Origin: Bdellovibrio sp. BCCA
Lineage (GTDB): Bacteria > Bdellovibrionota > Bdellovibrionia > Bdellovibrionales > Bdellovibrionaceae
Length of the DNA: 64,000 bases
NCBI RefSeq assembly: GCF_037996825.1
Contig: NZ_JBBNAC010000001.1
Span: 1,798,001-1,862,000, forward strand
Direction of reading: 5' to 3'
The notes beneath the pieces were generated by a model that made no database searches, was not told the origin of the DNA, and was given only the letters and a program-made list of their open reading frames with translations. Position 1 is the first letter of the stretch, and the number at the start of each line of letters is the position of its first letter. Positions 8,797 to 17,697 of this stretch are shown here, piece after piece. A program made the translations under genes and the position numbers.

Positions 8797-9357
8797 CTAA
8801 GCCTTCCGGCTTTTAAGGTATCCTAAATAGTACTCAATACCGCTTGTTATACTCAAAATGACGCTGATCCACAAGACGCCGTAGCCAATTTTGTCCAAAT
8901 ACGGAACATATGGGTCCATATTTCCAATAATTACAATGGGAATGGCCACCATCTGCATCGCCGTTTTCCATTTTCCGGCGGGTTTGGCCGCAATAATGAT
9001 TTGATCTGCCGCAGCAACCGAGCGGATACCTCCGATAAAGTTATCGCGGGCCAGAATAATGATCACCATCCAGGCATCGATTTTACCTTGAGCTAAAAGC
9101 ATCGCCAAAACACTCGTCACTAAAATCTTATCAGCAATTGGGTCCATGAATTTCCCAAAATTGCTGACAGCATTGTATTTGCGAGCGTAATAGCCGTCGA
9201 AATAATCCGTCGCAGAAGCGAAAATAAAAAAGACTGCCGCAGCCACATTCCAGTAGAGCGTGTTGGGCCACATCATTGCCACAATAACAGGCACTGCGAA
9301 AATGCGACTCATGGTGATTCGCATAGGAAGACTTTTTTGAAATTCTGTGACGGCCAT
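8797..9357 (-). CDS. pgsA: CDP-diacylglycerol-glycerol-3-phosphate 3-phosphatidyltransferase
   Basis: Makes phosphatidylglycerol phosphate from CDP-diacylglycerol and glycerol 3-phosphate in the inner membrane. The 186 residues fit PgsA. The CDP-alcohol phosphatidyltransferase motif is complete: DYFDGYYAR, then a glycine in NFGKF, then MDPIADK, supplying the aspartates that bind two metal ions and CDP. There are four or more hydrophobic segments after it. The N-terminal LPMRITMSRIFAVPVI matches the usual PgsA start (NxPNxLTxxRixxxP). Divergent from ybgC with 50 bases between starts. Related head-group transferases share the motif, but context-free length and N-terminus favour PgsA. Confidence 0.9.
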   Translation of the reverse strand: MAVTEFQKSLPMRITMSRIFAVPVIVAMMWPNTLYWNVAAAVFFIFASATDYFDGYYARKYNAVSNFGKFMDPIADKILVTSVLAMLLAQGKIDAWMVIIILARDNFIGGIRSVAAADQIIIAAKPAGKWKTAMQMVAIPIVIIGNMDPYVPYLDKIGYGVLWISVILSITSGIEYYLGYLKSRKA

Positions 9358-9407
9358 TTTTGTCCTTTTAGTTGCTTCAACCTATCAGTTTAGACTAGAA
9401 AGAATCA

Positions 9408-9818
9408 ATGTTTATTCATCGTCACAAAGTGCAGTTTTACGAGACCGACCTTATGGGGATCGTCCACCACAGCAACTATTTGCGTTTTTATGAAGAAGCG
9501 CGGGTAGGATGGGCGCATGAAAAAGGTCTGATTGATTATCAAAAACCGGGTTCAGCTAGTCACTTTGCTGTTTATGAAACGCAAGTAAAGCACATGAAAC
9601 CAACTTTTTTCGGTGATGATTTAGAAATTGAAGTGCAGGGAAAAACCGAAGGCAATCGCATCATCTTTCAATATCGTTTAAGAGGAAGAAACGGCGAAGT
9701 TTGCTCGGTGGCGAAAACAGTGCACGTGTCATTGGGACTTGATTTAAAACTTTTAAGATTACCGGCTGATATGAAAGCCGCCATGGAGAGTGAACAATGG
9801 ACAGAAACCTGGCTTTAG
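9408..9818 (+). CDS. ybgC: YbgC-type acyl-CoA thioesterase (hotdog fold)
   Basis: A 136-residue single hotdog-domain thioesterase. The active-site region YETDLMGIVHHSNYLRFYEEAR (the aspartate of TDLMGIVHHSNY) is the YbgC/4-hydroxybenzoyl-CoA thioesterase signature, followed by the strands HFAVYETQVKHMKPTFFGD and IIFQYRLRG. It hydrolyses acyl-CoA thioesters in the cytoplasm. In many proteobacteria ybgC heads the tol-pal cluster; here it is instead upstream of glpX, whose start lies 22 bases inside it, so the two are translationally coupled. Specificity cannot be read from sequence. Confidence 0.85.
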   Translation: MFIHRHKVQFYETDLMGIVHHSNYLRFYEEARVGWAHEKGLIDYQKPGSASHFAVYETQVKHMKPTFFGDDLEIEVQGKTEGNRIIFQYRLRGRNGEVCSVAKTVHVSLGLDLKLLRLPADMKAAMESEQWTETWL

Positions 9819-10759
9819 AATTCGTACGTGTGACAGAAGCAGCAGCTCTGGCTTCCGCTCGCTGGGTGGGCCGTGGAGAAGAAAAAACAGCTGATGCGGC
9901 AGCCGTAGACGCCATGAGAAAAGCCTTCGACGTGATTCGCATGGATGGAACTGTTGTGATCGGCGAAGGGGAGCGTGACGAAGCTCCGATGCTTTATATC
10001 GGTGAAAAAGTTGGTCACAAAACAGAAGACGCTCCGGCGTTGGATATTGCTTTAGATCCTTTGGAAGGAACAACAATCTGTGCGACGGGTGGACCGGGTT
10101 CTATCTCTGTGATCGCAGTGGCGGAGCAAGGTAAATTCTTGCATGCACCAGACACTTACATGGATAAAATCGCGTGCGGTCCTGCGGCTCGCGGGAAAAT
10201 TGATATTGATAAATCAGCGACAGAAAATATCAAAGCTGTCGCGCAAGCGCTGAACAAGCCCGTCAGCGAAGTGACTGTGGTGATTTTAAATCGTCCTCGC
10301 CATGAGGCTTTGATTGCAGAAGCTCGCAAAACCGGCGCGCGTATTAACTTGATCGGTGACGGTGACGTTTCTGCGGCAGTGGCAGCAGCGTGGGAAGACT
10401 CTGGTATTGATTTGCTTTTGGGTATTGGTGGAGCGCCGGAAGGTGTGATCTCTGCAGCAGCGATGCAGTGCCTGGGTGGAGACTTCCAAGGTCGTTTGAA
10501 ATTCAGAAACGAAGAAGAAAAATCTCGCGCCAAGCGCATGGGTCTTAGTGATCCAGACAAGAAATTTACAATTGATGAACTGGCTTCTGGTTCCGTGATG
10601 TTTATCGCCACCGGAGTGACAGATGGTTCCTTGCTTAAAGGTGTTCGCTTCCTGGGTAATGGTATTGCAAAAACGCATTCTATTGTCATGCGTTCTGCAA
10701 CTGGTACAATCCGTACCATTGAAGCTCAACACGATCTTGAGCGTAAACCAAAAATCTAA
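9797..10759 (+). CDS. glpX: Class II fructose-1,6-bisphosphatase
   Basis: Dephosphorylates fructose 1,6-bisphosphate in gluconeogenesis. The 320 residues match GlpX (about 320-336). Signatures are RVTEAAALASARWVGRGEE at the N-terminus, the metal site GTVVIGEGERDEAPMLYIGE, DPLEGTTICATG, and the C-terminal LLLGIGGAPEGVISAAA. This class is unrelated to the Fbp class I enzyme. The start overlaps ybgC by 22 bases and a strong terminator follows directly. Beside the glyoxylate shunt genes it fits a cell that builds sugars from two-carbon or amino-acid sources. Confidence 0.95.
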   Translation: MDRNLALEFVRVTEAAALASARWVGRGEEKTADAAAVDAMRKAFDVIRMDGTVVIGEGERDEAPMLYIGEKVGHKTEDAPALDIALDPLEGTTICATGGPGSISVIAVAEQGKFLHAPDTYMDKIACGPAARGKIDIDKSATENIKAVAQALNKPVSEVTVVILNRPRHEALIAEARKTGARINLIGDGDVSAAVAAAWEDSGIDLLLGIGGAPEGVISAAAMQCLGGDFQGRLKFRNEEEKSRAKRMGLSDPDKKFTIDELASGSVMFIATGVTDGSLLKGVRFLGNGIAKTHSIVMRSATGTIRTIEAQHDLERKPKI

Positions 10760-10780
10760 AAAGGTACCAGGTACCTTTTT
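10758..10780 (+). terminator. Terminator after glpX
   Basis: Nine-base stem AAAAAGGTA and TACCTTTTT around the loop CCAGG. The left arm begins inside the glpX stop codon, and the right arm supplies the T-run. The core contains two GGTACC sites. A very similar hairpin ends the tsaE gene at 21485-21506. Confidence 0.85.
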
Positions 10781-10791
10781 CCCCGGGGATT

Positions 10792-11085
10792 ATGGATACA
10801 AAACTTATTTGTTTTAATTGCAACAAAGAGATGACGTTCTCTGGAAATATCGGGCGACGTGAGGAATGCCCTCACTGTCGTGCGGATGTGCACGTTTGCA
10901 AAAACTGTGAGTTCTATGATCCCAAGGTTTATAATGAATGCCGCGAAACTTCGGCTGACGTTGTGCGCGAAAAAGACCGCGCGAACTTCTGTGATTTCTT
11001 TCAGCCCCGCAAAGGCGGCGCCGGAGCTGTCGATAAAGCCGCAGCCTTAAGAGCTGCGGCCGAAGCTCTTTTTAAAAAATCCTAA
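10792..11085 (+). CDS. Small zinc-ribbon protein, function unknown
   Basis: A 97-residue cytoplasmic protein with cysteine pairs that look like one or two zinc ribbons: CFNC at 8-11, CPHC at 26-29, CKNC at 36-39, then single cysteines in NECRE and NFCDFFQP. The C-terminus is Ala-rich and ends FKKS. The pattern resembles small rubredoxin-like or zinc-ribbon proteins often found in Bdellovibrio and Myxococcus, but I do not recognise a named family. The ATG has GGGG just upstream. Its stop codon overlaps that of the convergent oxidoreductase gene (bases 11082-11085). Confidence 0.75.
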   Translation: MDTKLICFNCNKEMTFSGNIGRREECPHCRADVHVCKNCEFYDPKVYNECRETSADVVREKDRANFCDFFQPRKGGAGAVDKAAALRAAAEALFKKS

Positions 11086-11990
11086 ATTTTTAAAATCACT
11101 TTTCCGTGAGCATGTCCATTTTGACTGATGTCTTGCGCTTGTTTTGCTTCTTTCAGAGGAAGCACTTCGCCCACGCGGACTTGAATCACTTTTTGATCAA
11201 AGAGTTTAGCAAGTTCGGAAAGATCCTTGGCGTTAGGACTCATCACGAAGTTTGCACCTTGAACGCCGAACTTCGCAGCATCGGTTTCTTTAAAGGCACC
11301 TACGGTCGACAGAGCAATGCCGTCTTTTTTCATCACTTGATAAGATCGTGCCAGCGTGTCTCCTCCGACAAGGTCGATCACGACGTCAACGTCTCTTGCG
11401 AATTCTTCAAAGCGGTCTTTTTTATAATCGATCGTTTTTTGCACGCCTAATTTTTTTAAATATGAAACGTCATCAGCGGAAGCCGTGCCAATTACATTTG
11501 CTTTTTTCCAAAGAGCGATTTGACAAGCGATAGATCCGACGCCACCTGCAGCACCATGGATAAGAATATTTTGATTGGCCTTGAGTTGGGCTTTCTCAAG
11601 AAGCTGCCATGCTGTCAACCCTGGGGTGGGAATGGAAGCCGCTGCTTCATAATTTAAAGACTTTGGCATTAGGGCGATTTTATTTGGAGAGACCAAAGCG
11701 TATTCAGCGTACGAGCCTGGTGCAAAACCGAAAACATTATCACCCGATTTAAAATCCCGAACTTGATCGCCGACAGCGACGATTTCTCCAGCGAAATCTT
11801 GTCCCAGCGTGATAGGGAAGTGCGGACTTGTTTGTTTCATAAAGCCTTCGCGGATTTTCCAATCCACGGGATTCACACCGGCATCGTGAACTTTCACGAG
11901 AATGTCTTCGCTATGCACCTGGGGTTGTGGTGATTCTTCGATTTTGATTTCATCTGAATTTCCATAAGAATAAATTCTTGCGACCTTCAT
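11082..11990 (-). CDS. Zinc-independent MDR oxidoreductase (quinone reductase type)
   Basis: Medium-chain dehydrogenase/reductase of 302 residues, NADPH-dependent. The start MKVARIYSYG at 11990 has GGAGG about five bases upstream; an upstream in-frame ATG at 12098 lacks one. The N-terminal GroES-like domain (VNPVDWKIREG, LGQDFAGEIVAVGD) is followed by the Rossmann fold with ILIHGAAGGVGSIACQIA, whose AAxGxVG motif marks the quinone oxidoreductase/leukotriene reductase branch. The structural zinc cysteines are absent. It likely reduces quinones or enones. It is convergent with the zinc-ribbon gene and divergent from the RatA-like gene. Confidence 0.88.
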   Translation of the reverse strand: MKVARIYSYGNSDEIKIEESPQPQVHSEDILVKVHDAGVNPVDWKIREGFMKQTSPHFPITLGQDFAGEIVAVGDQVRDFKSGDNVFGFAPGSYAEYALVSPNKIALMPKSLNYEAAASIPTPGLTAWQLLEKAQLKANQNILIHGAAGGVGSIACQIALWKKANVIGTASADDVSYLKKLGVQKTIDYKKDRFEEFARDVDVVIDLVGGDTLARSYQVMKKDGIALSTVGAFKETDAAKFGVQGANFVMSPNAKDLSELAKLFDQKVIQVRVGEVLPLKEAKQAQDISQNGHAHGKVILKI

Positions 11991-12160
11991 AAACACCTCC
12001 GAAAAATATTTCACTCGAAGCTTGCTTCCGTTAGTGAGTGCTCGCAAGCGCTTCCTACGAAATATGTCAGTTGTCCGCATGAATTTTAAATGTAACATAA
12101 TCGCTTTATGGTCCAGCTCGCGATTGACTCAGTGTTACTGTAAAGACACACTAAAAGCCT

Positions 12161-12592
12161 ATGGCAAAAGCATCAACCACCGAAGTTTTCAATTGTACTC
12201 CTGAGCAATTTTTTAAAATCATCTCTGACTACGAAAAGTATCACGAGTTTCTTCCGGAAGTGAAAAAGTGCACGGTTTTAAAAACCGAAGGCAACAGAAA
12301 ACTTGTGGAATACAGCGTTCAAGTTATCAAATCTTTCAAATACAATTTGTGGATGACGGAGAATGCCCCGAACAGTATCACTTGGGAGTTTGCCTCTGGC
12401 GATGTTTTTAAAACCTCTGTCGGTTCCTGGAAGCTTGATAATGAAGCTGGTAAAACGCGCGCGACTTACACCGTGGAAGCGACGTTCAGTATGTTTGTTC
12501 CCGGCCCGATTGCAAATGCGTTGGTCAGCGTGAATCTTCCGAATATGATCAGCAGTTATCACAAGAGAGTAAAGCAGCTTTATGGCGTCTGA
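12161..12592 (+). CDS. RatA/Coq10-like START-domain protein
   Basis: A 143-residue protein of the polyketide cyclase/START superfamily. The opening STTEVFNCTPEQFFKIISD, then YHEFLPEVKKCTVL and the C-terminal amphipathic helix GPIANALVSVNLPNMISSYHKR, are those of the RatA/Coq10 lipid-binding group. In E. coli RatA affects ribosome assembly; the mitochondrial Coq10 relatives bind ubiquinone. Which applies here is open. The next gene starts 11 bases inside it, so the two are translationally coupled. No antitoxin partner of RatB type is adjacent. Confidence 0.7.
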   Translation: MAKASTTEVFNCTPEQFFKIISDYEKYHEFLPEVKKCTVLKTEGNRKLVEYSVQVIKSFKYNLWMTENAPNSITWEFASGDVFKTSVGSWKLDNEAGKTRATYTVEATFSMFVPGPIANALVSVNLPNMISSYHKRVKQLYGV

Positions 12593-12941
12593 TGACAGTC
12601 AAAAGAAAGACGAAAAAGACCAACCCGGAGATCTTAAAGGTCTTCTGGGTGACACCGTAAAAAAGGTTTTTACGGCGGGGGTCAGTGCGGCTTTCATGAC
12701 TGAAGAAAGCTTGCGCGCGTATGTTTCTGAATTGAAACTCCCGAAAGAAGCTTTGAATTTGCTTTTGCAGGGAGCAAATAAATCCAAGGACGAAATCACT
12801 CAACGAGTGACAAAAGAAATCGTCGGTATCATTCAAAAAATCGATTTCGTGAAAGAAGCTTCAAAGTTTGCAGAAACTCATAAGTTTAAAATCACAGCTG
12901 AAATCGATATCGTTAAAAAAGACCCTTCAGAAAAACTCTAA
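12582..12941 (+). CDS. Conserved hypothetical protein coupled to the RatA-like gene
   Basis: 119 residues, no signal peptide, no membrane segment. The N-terminus is highly charged (DDSQKKDEKDQPGD) and precedes an amphipathic helical body (LLGDTVKKVFTAGVSAAF, LPKEALNLLLQGANKSKDEI) that looks like a small helical bundle; it ends in a basic and acidic tail. I do not recognise a named family, though the pattern recalls helical phasin-like proteins. The start lies 11 bases inside the preceding START-domain gene, suggesting co-translation and perhaps physical partnership. Confidence 0.7.
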   Translation: MASDDSQKKDEKDQPGDLKGLLGDTVKKVFTAGVSAAFMTEESLRAYVSELKLPKEALNLLLQGANKSKDEITQRVTKEIVGIIQKIDFVKEASKFAETHKFKITAEIDIVKKDPSEKL

Positions 12942-12992
12942 AACTCGACCAAGGGCGATCTCAAGTTGAGACGCTTTTGGCCGATAAGTTCT

Positions 12993-13226
12993 ATGATGGA
13001 ACACGAACTCTTAAGCCTTATTTCAGTCGTTTTGTTTTGCGGATGCTGTCACCAGTTTATCAAAACTATCGTGACACCCATCCCGCTTCTGGCTTCTGAA
13101 AGACCTTATGCGCGTGCAGCAATGCAGCTTGGCAAGTTCTACAAGTCTGTCGCTTGGGGTGCTATGACAGGTGCTTTCCTTGTGGGTCTTGTTGTGTCCT
13201 TTCAACAAGTCTTTACAGCTCTCTAA
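12993..13226 (+). CDS. Small two-helix membrane protein, function unknown
   Basis: About 77 residues. Two hydrophobic segments are visible: LLSLISVVLFCGCCHQFIK near the N-terminus and AWGAMTGAFLVGLVVSF near the C-terminus, joined by a basic loop containing SERPYARAAMQLGKFYKS. This suggests an inner-membrane hairpin. The start is uncertain: a TTG at 12966 and two ATGs at 12993 and 12996 are possible and none has a good ribosome binding site. It follows the preceding gene on the same strand by about 50 bases. I do not recognise a family. Confidence 0.6.
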   Translation: MMEHELLSLISVVLFCGCCHQFIKTIVTPIPLLASERPYARAAMQLGKFYKSVAWGAMTGAFLVGLVVSFQQVFTAL

Positions 13227-13293
13227 TTACATCTCTACTGCTCCGCGGTTTACCTGGGGCTTTGTTTATGGCAGCCTTTTCTTGGAGGTTGTT

Positions 13294-14649
13294 ATGAGCT
13301 CATTTTCAACTGTCAATCCTGCAACCGGAGACACCCTTAAAACTTATCAACACGTCACTTGGGATGAAGCGCAGAAAGCGATTCAAGCCGCGTCTCAAGA
13401 TTTTCAAATTTGGCGAAAAGCTTCTTGGGAAGAGCGCTCGCAAGCTCTTCATAAGCTGGCGGCGGCGTTGCGTGAGCATAAGACCGAATTTGCGCAGATG
13501 ATGAATCAAGAGATGGGAAAGCTTCTAAGTGAAGGCAAGGCAGAAATCGAAAAGTGCGCTGTCACTTGCGAATTTTATGCGAAAGAAGCTCCGGGAATGT
13601 TGCGCAATCAACCGGCGGTGTCTTCGCCTTACACTTCTGCTGAAGTCAGCTTTCAACCCTTGGGAGTTGTTTTTAGTATCATGCCTTGGAATTTCCCTGT
13701 GTGGCAGACGATTCGTTTTGCGGCGCCAGCCTTGATGGCGGGAAATGTGATCGTCTTAAAGCACGCCGATCTCACTGCGGGAACAGCCGAGTTGCTGGGG
13801 AAAATTTTTGCGGACATCACTCCCAACTATAAACTTTTGCGCAATATTCAAGTGGATCACGAAGTGGCAGCGCAAGTGATTGCCGACGCCAATGTGCGAG
13901 GAGTGACCTTCACAGGAAGCAGTGCTGGCGGGCGAGCTGTTGCTACTGAAGCAGCTAAAAATTTAAAAAAGATCGTTTTGGAATTAGGTGGCAGTGATGC
14001 TTATTTGGTTCTTGATGATGCCGATATAGAAATGGCCGCAAAAACTTGTGTGAAAGCGCGTCTTGTGAATTGCGGACAAAGCTGTGTTGCGGGAAAAAGA
14101 TTTATTGTTGATGAAAAAGTCTCTAAAGAGTTCATTGATATTTTCGTAAGGGAAATGAAGGCAGCGGAAATCGCGCCGTTGGCCAGTGTGAAATTTCAAA
14201 AACAAATCATGGAGCAAGTTGAAAAACTAAAATCCTGGGGCGGTAAAGTGGTTCTTGGCGGATCGGCTCCGCAGGGCGCAGGCGCTTTTTATCCTGCGAC
14301 CGTGATTGTTTTTGAAAAGGACCATCCTGAGCTTCATAAAATGGAAGTGTTCGGACCTGTGGCTTCAATTCTTGTTGTGAAAAACACGCAGGAGGCCTTG
14401 AAAGCGGCGAATTCGTCTCCGTATGGACTTGGCGGTGGGATCTTCACGCGCGACCTTAAAAAAGGAAAAGAACTCATAGAAAAAGAGTTGCAGGCTGGAT
14501 TTGTCGTGGTGAATGATTATGTGAAGTCCGACCCGCGCATTCCATTTGGCGGCGTGAAAGAGTCAGGCTACGGTCGGGAATTGGGACATTTTGGAATTCT
14601 CGAGTTCGTCAATATTAAAACGGTGGCCGTCGCAGGGGAAATGAAGTGA
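13294..14649 (+). CDS. NAD(P)-dependent aldehyde dehydrogenase, succinate-semialdehyde type
   Basis: Cytoplasmic aldehyde dehydrogenase of 451 residues. Start MSSFSTVNPATGD at 13294 has GGAGG five bases upstream; the frame is open further upstream but carries no better start. Landmarks are FQPLGVVFSIMPWNFPVWQ, GVTFTGSSAGGRAV, the catalytic Glu in VLELGGSDAYLV and the catalytic Cys in NCGQSCVAGKRF, then PFGGVKESGYGRELG. The short length and this C-terminal motif are like E. coli Sad (YneI), which oxidises succinate semialdehyde to succinate. The next gene, tilS, overlaps the stop by four bases; the two functions are unrelated. Confidence 0.88.
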   Translation: MSSFSTVNPATGDTLKTYQHVTWDEAQKAIQAASQDFQIWRKASWEERSQALHKLAAALREHKTEFAQMMNQEMGKLLSEGKAEIEKCAVTCEFYAKEAPGMLRNQPAVSSPYTSAEVSFQPLGVVFSIMPWNFPVWQTIRFAAPALMAGNVIVLKHADLTAGTAELLGKIFADITPNYKLLRNIQVDHEVAAQVIADANVRGVTFTGSSAGGRAVATEAAKNLKKIVLELGGSDAYLVLDDADIEMAAKTCVKARLVNCGQSCVAGKRFIVDEKVSKEFIDIFVREMKAAEIAPLASVKFQKQIMEQVEKLKSWGGKVVLGGSAPQGAGAFYPATVIVFEKDHPELHKMEVFGPVASILVVKNTQEALKAANSSPYGLGGGIFTRDLKKGKELIEKELQAGFVVVNDYVKSDPRIPFGGVKESGYGRELGHFGILEFVNIKTVAVAGEMK

Positions 14650-15596
14650 AGTTACTAAGAGCAAAGCAGGATCTTGATCATCATGTTTGGAAATTGATTA
14701 AACTTCACTCCTTACAGGAAAAAAAGATCTTGGTTGCTCTTTCCGGCGGCACGGATTCTGTTGCTCTTCTTCGTGTGCTTTCAAAAGTTCATAAAAAAGA
14801 ATTGCTCGGTGCTTGTTATTTCCATCATGGTGAAGATTCCAATCAAGAGTATCGCAAAGAAGCACAGGTTTTCTGCGAAAAGCTCTGCAAAAAATTGGGA
14901 ATTAGCTTTTTCCCTCTGAAATCTTCGATGCTTGCCAAGTCGGAAGCGGAGTATCGAGAGCTTCGCTATGAAGCTTTGGATCGCTTGATGAAAGACGAGA
15001 AATTTCAGATTTTAGCGACGGGACATCATCGGGATGATCTTTTAGAAACGCGTTTGTTAAGATTGATTCGCGGAACGGGCGCGCAAGGTTTTCAAGCAAT
15101 GCACGTTTTTAAAGACAGCGTCTTCCGTCCCTTTTTAGAAATCACAAAAAAAGAACTGAAAAAATATTTGCGTGAAGAAAAATTACGCATTTTTGAGGAT
15201 CCTTCGAACTCCAAACTGGACCCTTTGCGTAATTGGATTCGTGAAGAGTGGTTAAAGGAGTTAGAACGTCGCGCGCGAGGTGCATCGGCGGCCTTAGCAC
15301 GCTCACTGGAAACTATTGCGCTTGAAATTGAAAATCGTCCGTGGGGTGATCTCCTGAGTCAAAATGAGTCTTATAAGACACAGGGGCTTTCGCGTGGTTT
15401 TTATCTCACTTTAAGCCCGTTTGAACAAAAAAGATTGTTGGCGCAGTACCTTTTTGCCCTCGGAAAACGCGATTTTTCCCAATCTCATCTTGAAGAAATT
15501 CAAAAGCGCCTGGACAAGTCACAAAAAGTGATCACATTCAAAGTAGGTGGCTGTCACTGGGAAGTTAACGCAGAGCAAGTCAAGGTCCAGTCCTGA
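14646..15596 (+). CDS. tilS: tRNA(Ile)-lysidine synthetase
   Basis: Converts C34 of the minor isoleucine tRNA to lysidine so that it reads AUA codons. The PP-loop ATP-binding motif SGGTDS is at residues 33-38, followed by the family motifs CYFHHGEDS and ATGHHRDDLLETRLLRLIRGTG. The 316 residues are shorter than E. coli TilS (432), and the protein appears to lack the C-terminal domain, as in the shorter TilS form known from other bacteria. The start is a GTG overlapping the aldehyde dehydrogenase stop (GTGA, four bases). Confidence 0.9.
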   Translation: MKLLRAKQDLDHHVWKLIKLHSLQEKKILVALSGGTDSVALLRVLSKVHKKELLGACYFHHGEDSNQEYRKEAQVFCEKLCKKLGISFFPLKSSMLAKSEAEYRELRYEALDRLMKDEKFQILATGHHRDDLLETRLLRLIRGTGAQGFQAMHVFKDSVFRPFLEITKKELKKYLREEKLRIFEDPSNSKLDPLRNWIREEWLKELERRARGASAALARSLETIALEIENRPWGDLLSQNESYKTQGLSRGFYLTLSPFEQKRLLAQYLFALGKRDFSQSHLEEIQKRLDKSQKVITFKVGGCHWEVNAEQVKVQS

Positions 15597-15650
15597 TTTG
15601 AGAGGGAGTCATTCTCTTTGCGAAGTTTCTTTTTTTGAGATGGCATCCGT

Positions 15651-15668
15651 GTTACCCTTGAGGGTGAC
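15651..15668 (+). promoter_or_regulatory. Stem-loop in the ftsH leader
   Basis: GTTACCC, loop TTGA, then GGGTGAC (one G-U pair), 26 bases before the ftsH start, in the 98-base space after tilS. No T-run follows, so it is unlikely to be a terminator. It could be a leader hairpin or protein-binding site for the ftsH promoter region. Function is a guess. Confidence 0.3.
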
Positions 15669-15694
15669 TTGACCTCTGACCGAAAGGAACTGTA

Positions 15695-17635
15695 ATGCGA
15701 TCAACTCAGAAAACGCTGGCTCTCTGGTTCTTCCTGATCATCATGGCTGTTTTTCTATTTCAAGCCTATGAGAGTAAGCACCAAAAAGTGATCACTGATT
15801 TTAACTACCCGAAATTTTCTGAAGCGGTGAAATCTGGTGAAGTGGCTTCTGTCACATTCCGCCAAGACACAAGTGAAATTGTCGGCGAATTAAAACCAGA
15901 ATTCGAAAAGAAATACAACGGAACGCACTTTGCGATCGTGGGTAACACGGGCGATAAGGGCCTTGCCTTCCTTCAAGAACACGGAATCACTCCAAACTAT
16001 GAACGCGCCGATAGCGGTGGCTTCTTCCAAACATTTATTGTGAATTGGTTGCCATTGATTCTTATCGTAGCGATGTTCCTCTTTATCATGCGCCAAATTC
16101 AAGTTGGCGGCGGTAAAGCGATGTCTTTTGGAAAAAGCCGTGCGCGTCTTCTGACAGAGCATAAAAACCGTGTGACGTTCAAAGAAGTCGCTGGTGTGGA
16201 TGAAGCGAAAGAAGATTTGCAAGAAATCGTGAGCTTCCTTAAAGATCCAAAAAAATATACAAAATTGGGTGGTCGTATTCCTAAAGGTGTTTTGCTTGTA
16301 GGTCCTCCGGGAACAGGTAAGACGTTGCTTGCACGCGCAGTGGCGGGTGAAGCAGGTGTGCCATTCTTTACAATTTCTGGTTCTGACTTCGTTGAGATGT
16401 TCGTGGGTGTCGGTGCGAGCCGTGTCCGTGACTTATTTGAACAAGGTAAGAAAAATGCTCCGTGTTTGATCTTTATCGACGAGATCGATGCCGTAGGTCG
16501 CCATCGTGGTGCTGGCATGGGGGGTGGTCATGACGAGCGTGAACAAACTCTGAATCAATTGCTTGTTGAGATGGATGGTTTTGAATCTTCTGAAGGTGTG
16601 ATCTTAATCGCAGCGACAAACCGTCCTGACGTTCTAGATCCTGCGTTGTTGCGTCCAGGTCGTTTCGACCGCCGTGTGGTGGTGAATAAGCCAGACCTTA
16701 AAGGTCGTGAGCAAATTCTTGCCGTTCACATGCGTAAGACGCCATTGGGTCCTGATGTGGAAGCAACGAAAATTGCCCGCGGAACTCCAGGCTTCTCAGG
16801 TGCTGACCTTGAGAACTTGGTGAATGAAGCGGCCTTGATCGCAGCTCGCACAGATAAAAAATATCTTGAGATGGAAGACTTTGAAAAAGCCAAAGACAAA
16901 GTCATCATGGGTTCTGAAAGAAAATCGATGGTGATTTCGGATGAAGATAAAAAAGTGACGGCCTATCATGAAGCAGGTCACACGCTTGTTGGTAAAAAAC
17001 TGGCGGGTCTTGATCCTATTCACAAAGTGACGATCATTCCTCGCGGAATGGCTTTGGGTGTGACACAAACATTGCCTGAAAAAGAAAGCGTGTCTTTGTC
17101 TAAGAGCAAAGCGGAAAACATGATTGCTTTCTTGTTCGGTGGCCGTGCCGCGGAAGAAGTGATCTTTAAAGATGTCACAACAGGTGCTGGAAACGACATT
17201 GAACGTGCCACTGATATCGCGCGCCGTATGGTGTGTGAATGGGGTATGAGTAAATTGGGACCTTTGGCATTTGAAAAACGTGGTGGCGAAGTGTTCTTGG
17301 GAATGCAATACGGTCATCAAGGTCATAAAGATTATTCAGAGTCAAAAGCTGAAGAAATCGACGCGGAAGTTTCTAAATTTATCGATCACGGTTATGAAAC
17401 AGCCGTGCGTATCTTGACTGATTACAAAGACGCTTTGGAAAGATTGGCGCAAGCTCTTCTTGAGTACGAAACTATCGACGGTCACGAAGTAGAAATGCTT
17501 GTGAACGGTGCTGCTGTGACGGAGATTGAAAAATACCGTAACAGCAAAAAGGACGGCGGCCTGGGCGTGGCGGTGACTCCTAAGAAGGACACTTCCGGCG
17601 ACCCCGTTGGTAACACTGGTCCTGTGACAATTTAA
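15695..17635 (+). CDS. ftsH: ATP-dependent zinc metalloprotease FtsH
   Basis: Membrane-anchored AAA+ protease that degrades misfolded membrane proteins and regulators such as LpxC in E. coli. The 646 residues are typical. Membrane segments are at about 8-24 and 114-132 with a periplasmic domain between. The AAA module has Walker A GPPGTGKT at 203-210, Walker [14 protein letters not shown], and the second region of homology [20 protein letters not shown]. The zinc site HEAGH is at 425-429. AAAGGAA precedes the ATG. A terminator follows at 17651. It is a separate unit between tilS and the c-di-AMP operon. Confidence 0.98.
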   Translation: MRSTQKTLALWFFLIIMAVFLFQAYESKHQKVITDFNYPKFSEAVKSGEVASVTFRQDTSEIVGELKPEFEKKYNGTHFAIVGNTGDKGLAFLQEHGITPNYERADSGGFFQTFIVNWLPLILIVAMFLFIMRQIQVGGGKAMSFGKSRARLLTEHKNRVTFKEVAGVDEAKEDLQEIVSFLKDPKKYTKLGGRIPKGVLLVGPPGTGKTLLARAVAGEAGVPFFTISGSDFVEMFVGVGASRVRDLFEQGKKNAPCLIFIDEIDAVGRHRGAGMGGGHDEREQTLNQLLVEMDGFESSEGVILIAATNRPDVLDPALLRPGRFDRRVVVNKPDLKGREQILAVHMRKTPLGPDVEATKIARGTPGFSGADLENLVNEAALIAARTDKKYLEMEDFEKAKDKVIMGSERKSMVISDEDKKVTAYHEAGHTLVGKKLAGLDPIHKVTIIPRGMALGVTQTLPEKESVSLSKSKAENMIAFLFGGRAAEEVIFKDVTTGAGNDIERATDIARRMVCEWGMSKLGPLAFEKRGGEVFLGMQYGHQGHKDYSESKAEEIDAEVSKFIDHGYETAVRILTDYKDALERLAQALLEYETIDGHEVEMLVNGAAVTEIEKYRNSKKDGGLGVAVTPKKDTSGDPVGNTGPVTI

Positions 17636-17650
17636 TAATTTGCAGACAAC

Positions 17651-17677
17651 GGCTCAGGCACATCGCCTGGGCCTTTT
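17651..17677 (+). terminator. Terminator after ftsH
   Basis: Nine-base stem GGCTCAGGC (17651-17659) and GCCTGGGCC (17665-17673) with one G-U pair, five-base loop, then TTTT. It lies 15 bases after the ftsH stop and 20 bases before the cdaA start. It may separate the two units or act as an attenuator allowing some read-through into cdaA, since little room is left for a separate promoter. Confidence 0.8.
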
Positions 17678-17697
17678 AACGTTTTAGAGGCATCTTG

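Noticed and set aside
10156-10732. Two long minus-strand frames inside glpX
   Set aside because: glpX is unmistakable; the antisense translations have no ribosome binding site or family motif.
11991-12098. Longer N-terminus for the MDR oxidoreductase
   Set aside because: The family start MKVARIYSYG at 11990 has GGAGG upstream; the extension (MLHLKFMRTTDIF...) has no matching site or homology.
12161-12592. RatA toxin of a toxin-antitoxin pair
   Set aside because: The fold matches RatA/Coq10, but no RatB-like partner is adjacent and most members of this family are housekeeping lipid-binding proteins.
16099-17326. Long minus-strand frames inside ftsH
   Set aside because: ftsH is a complete enzyme across the region; the opposite frames are by-products of its codon use.
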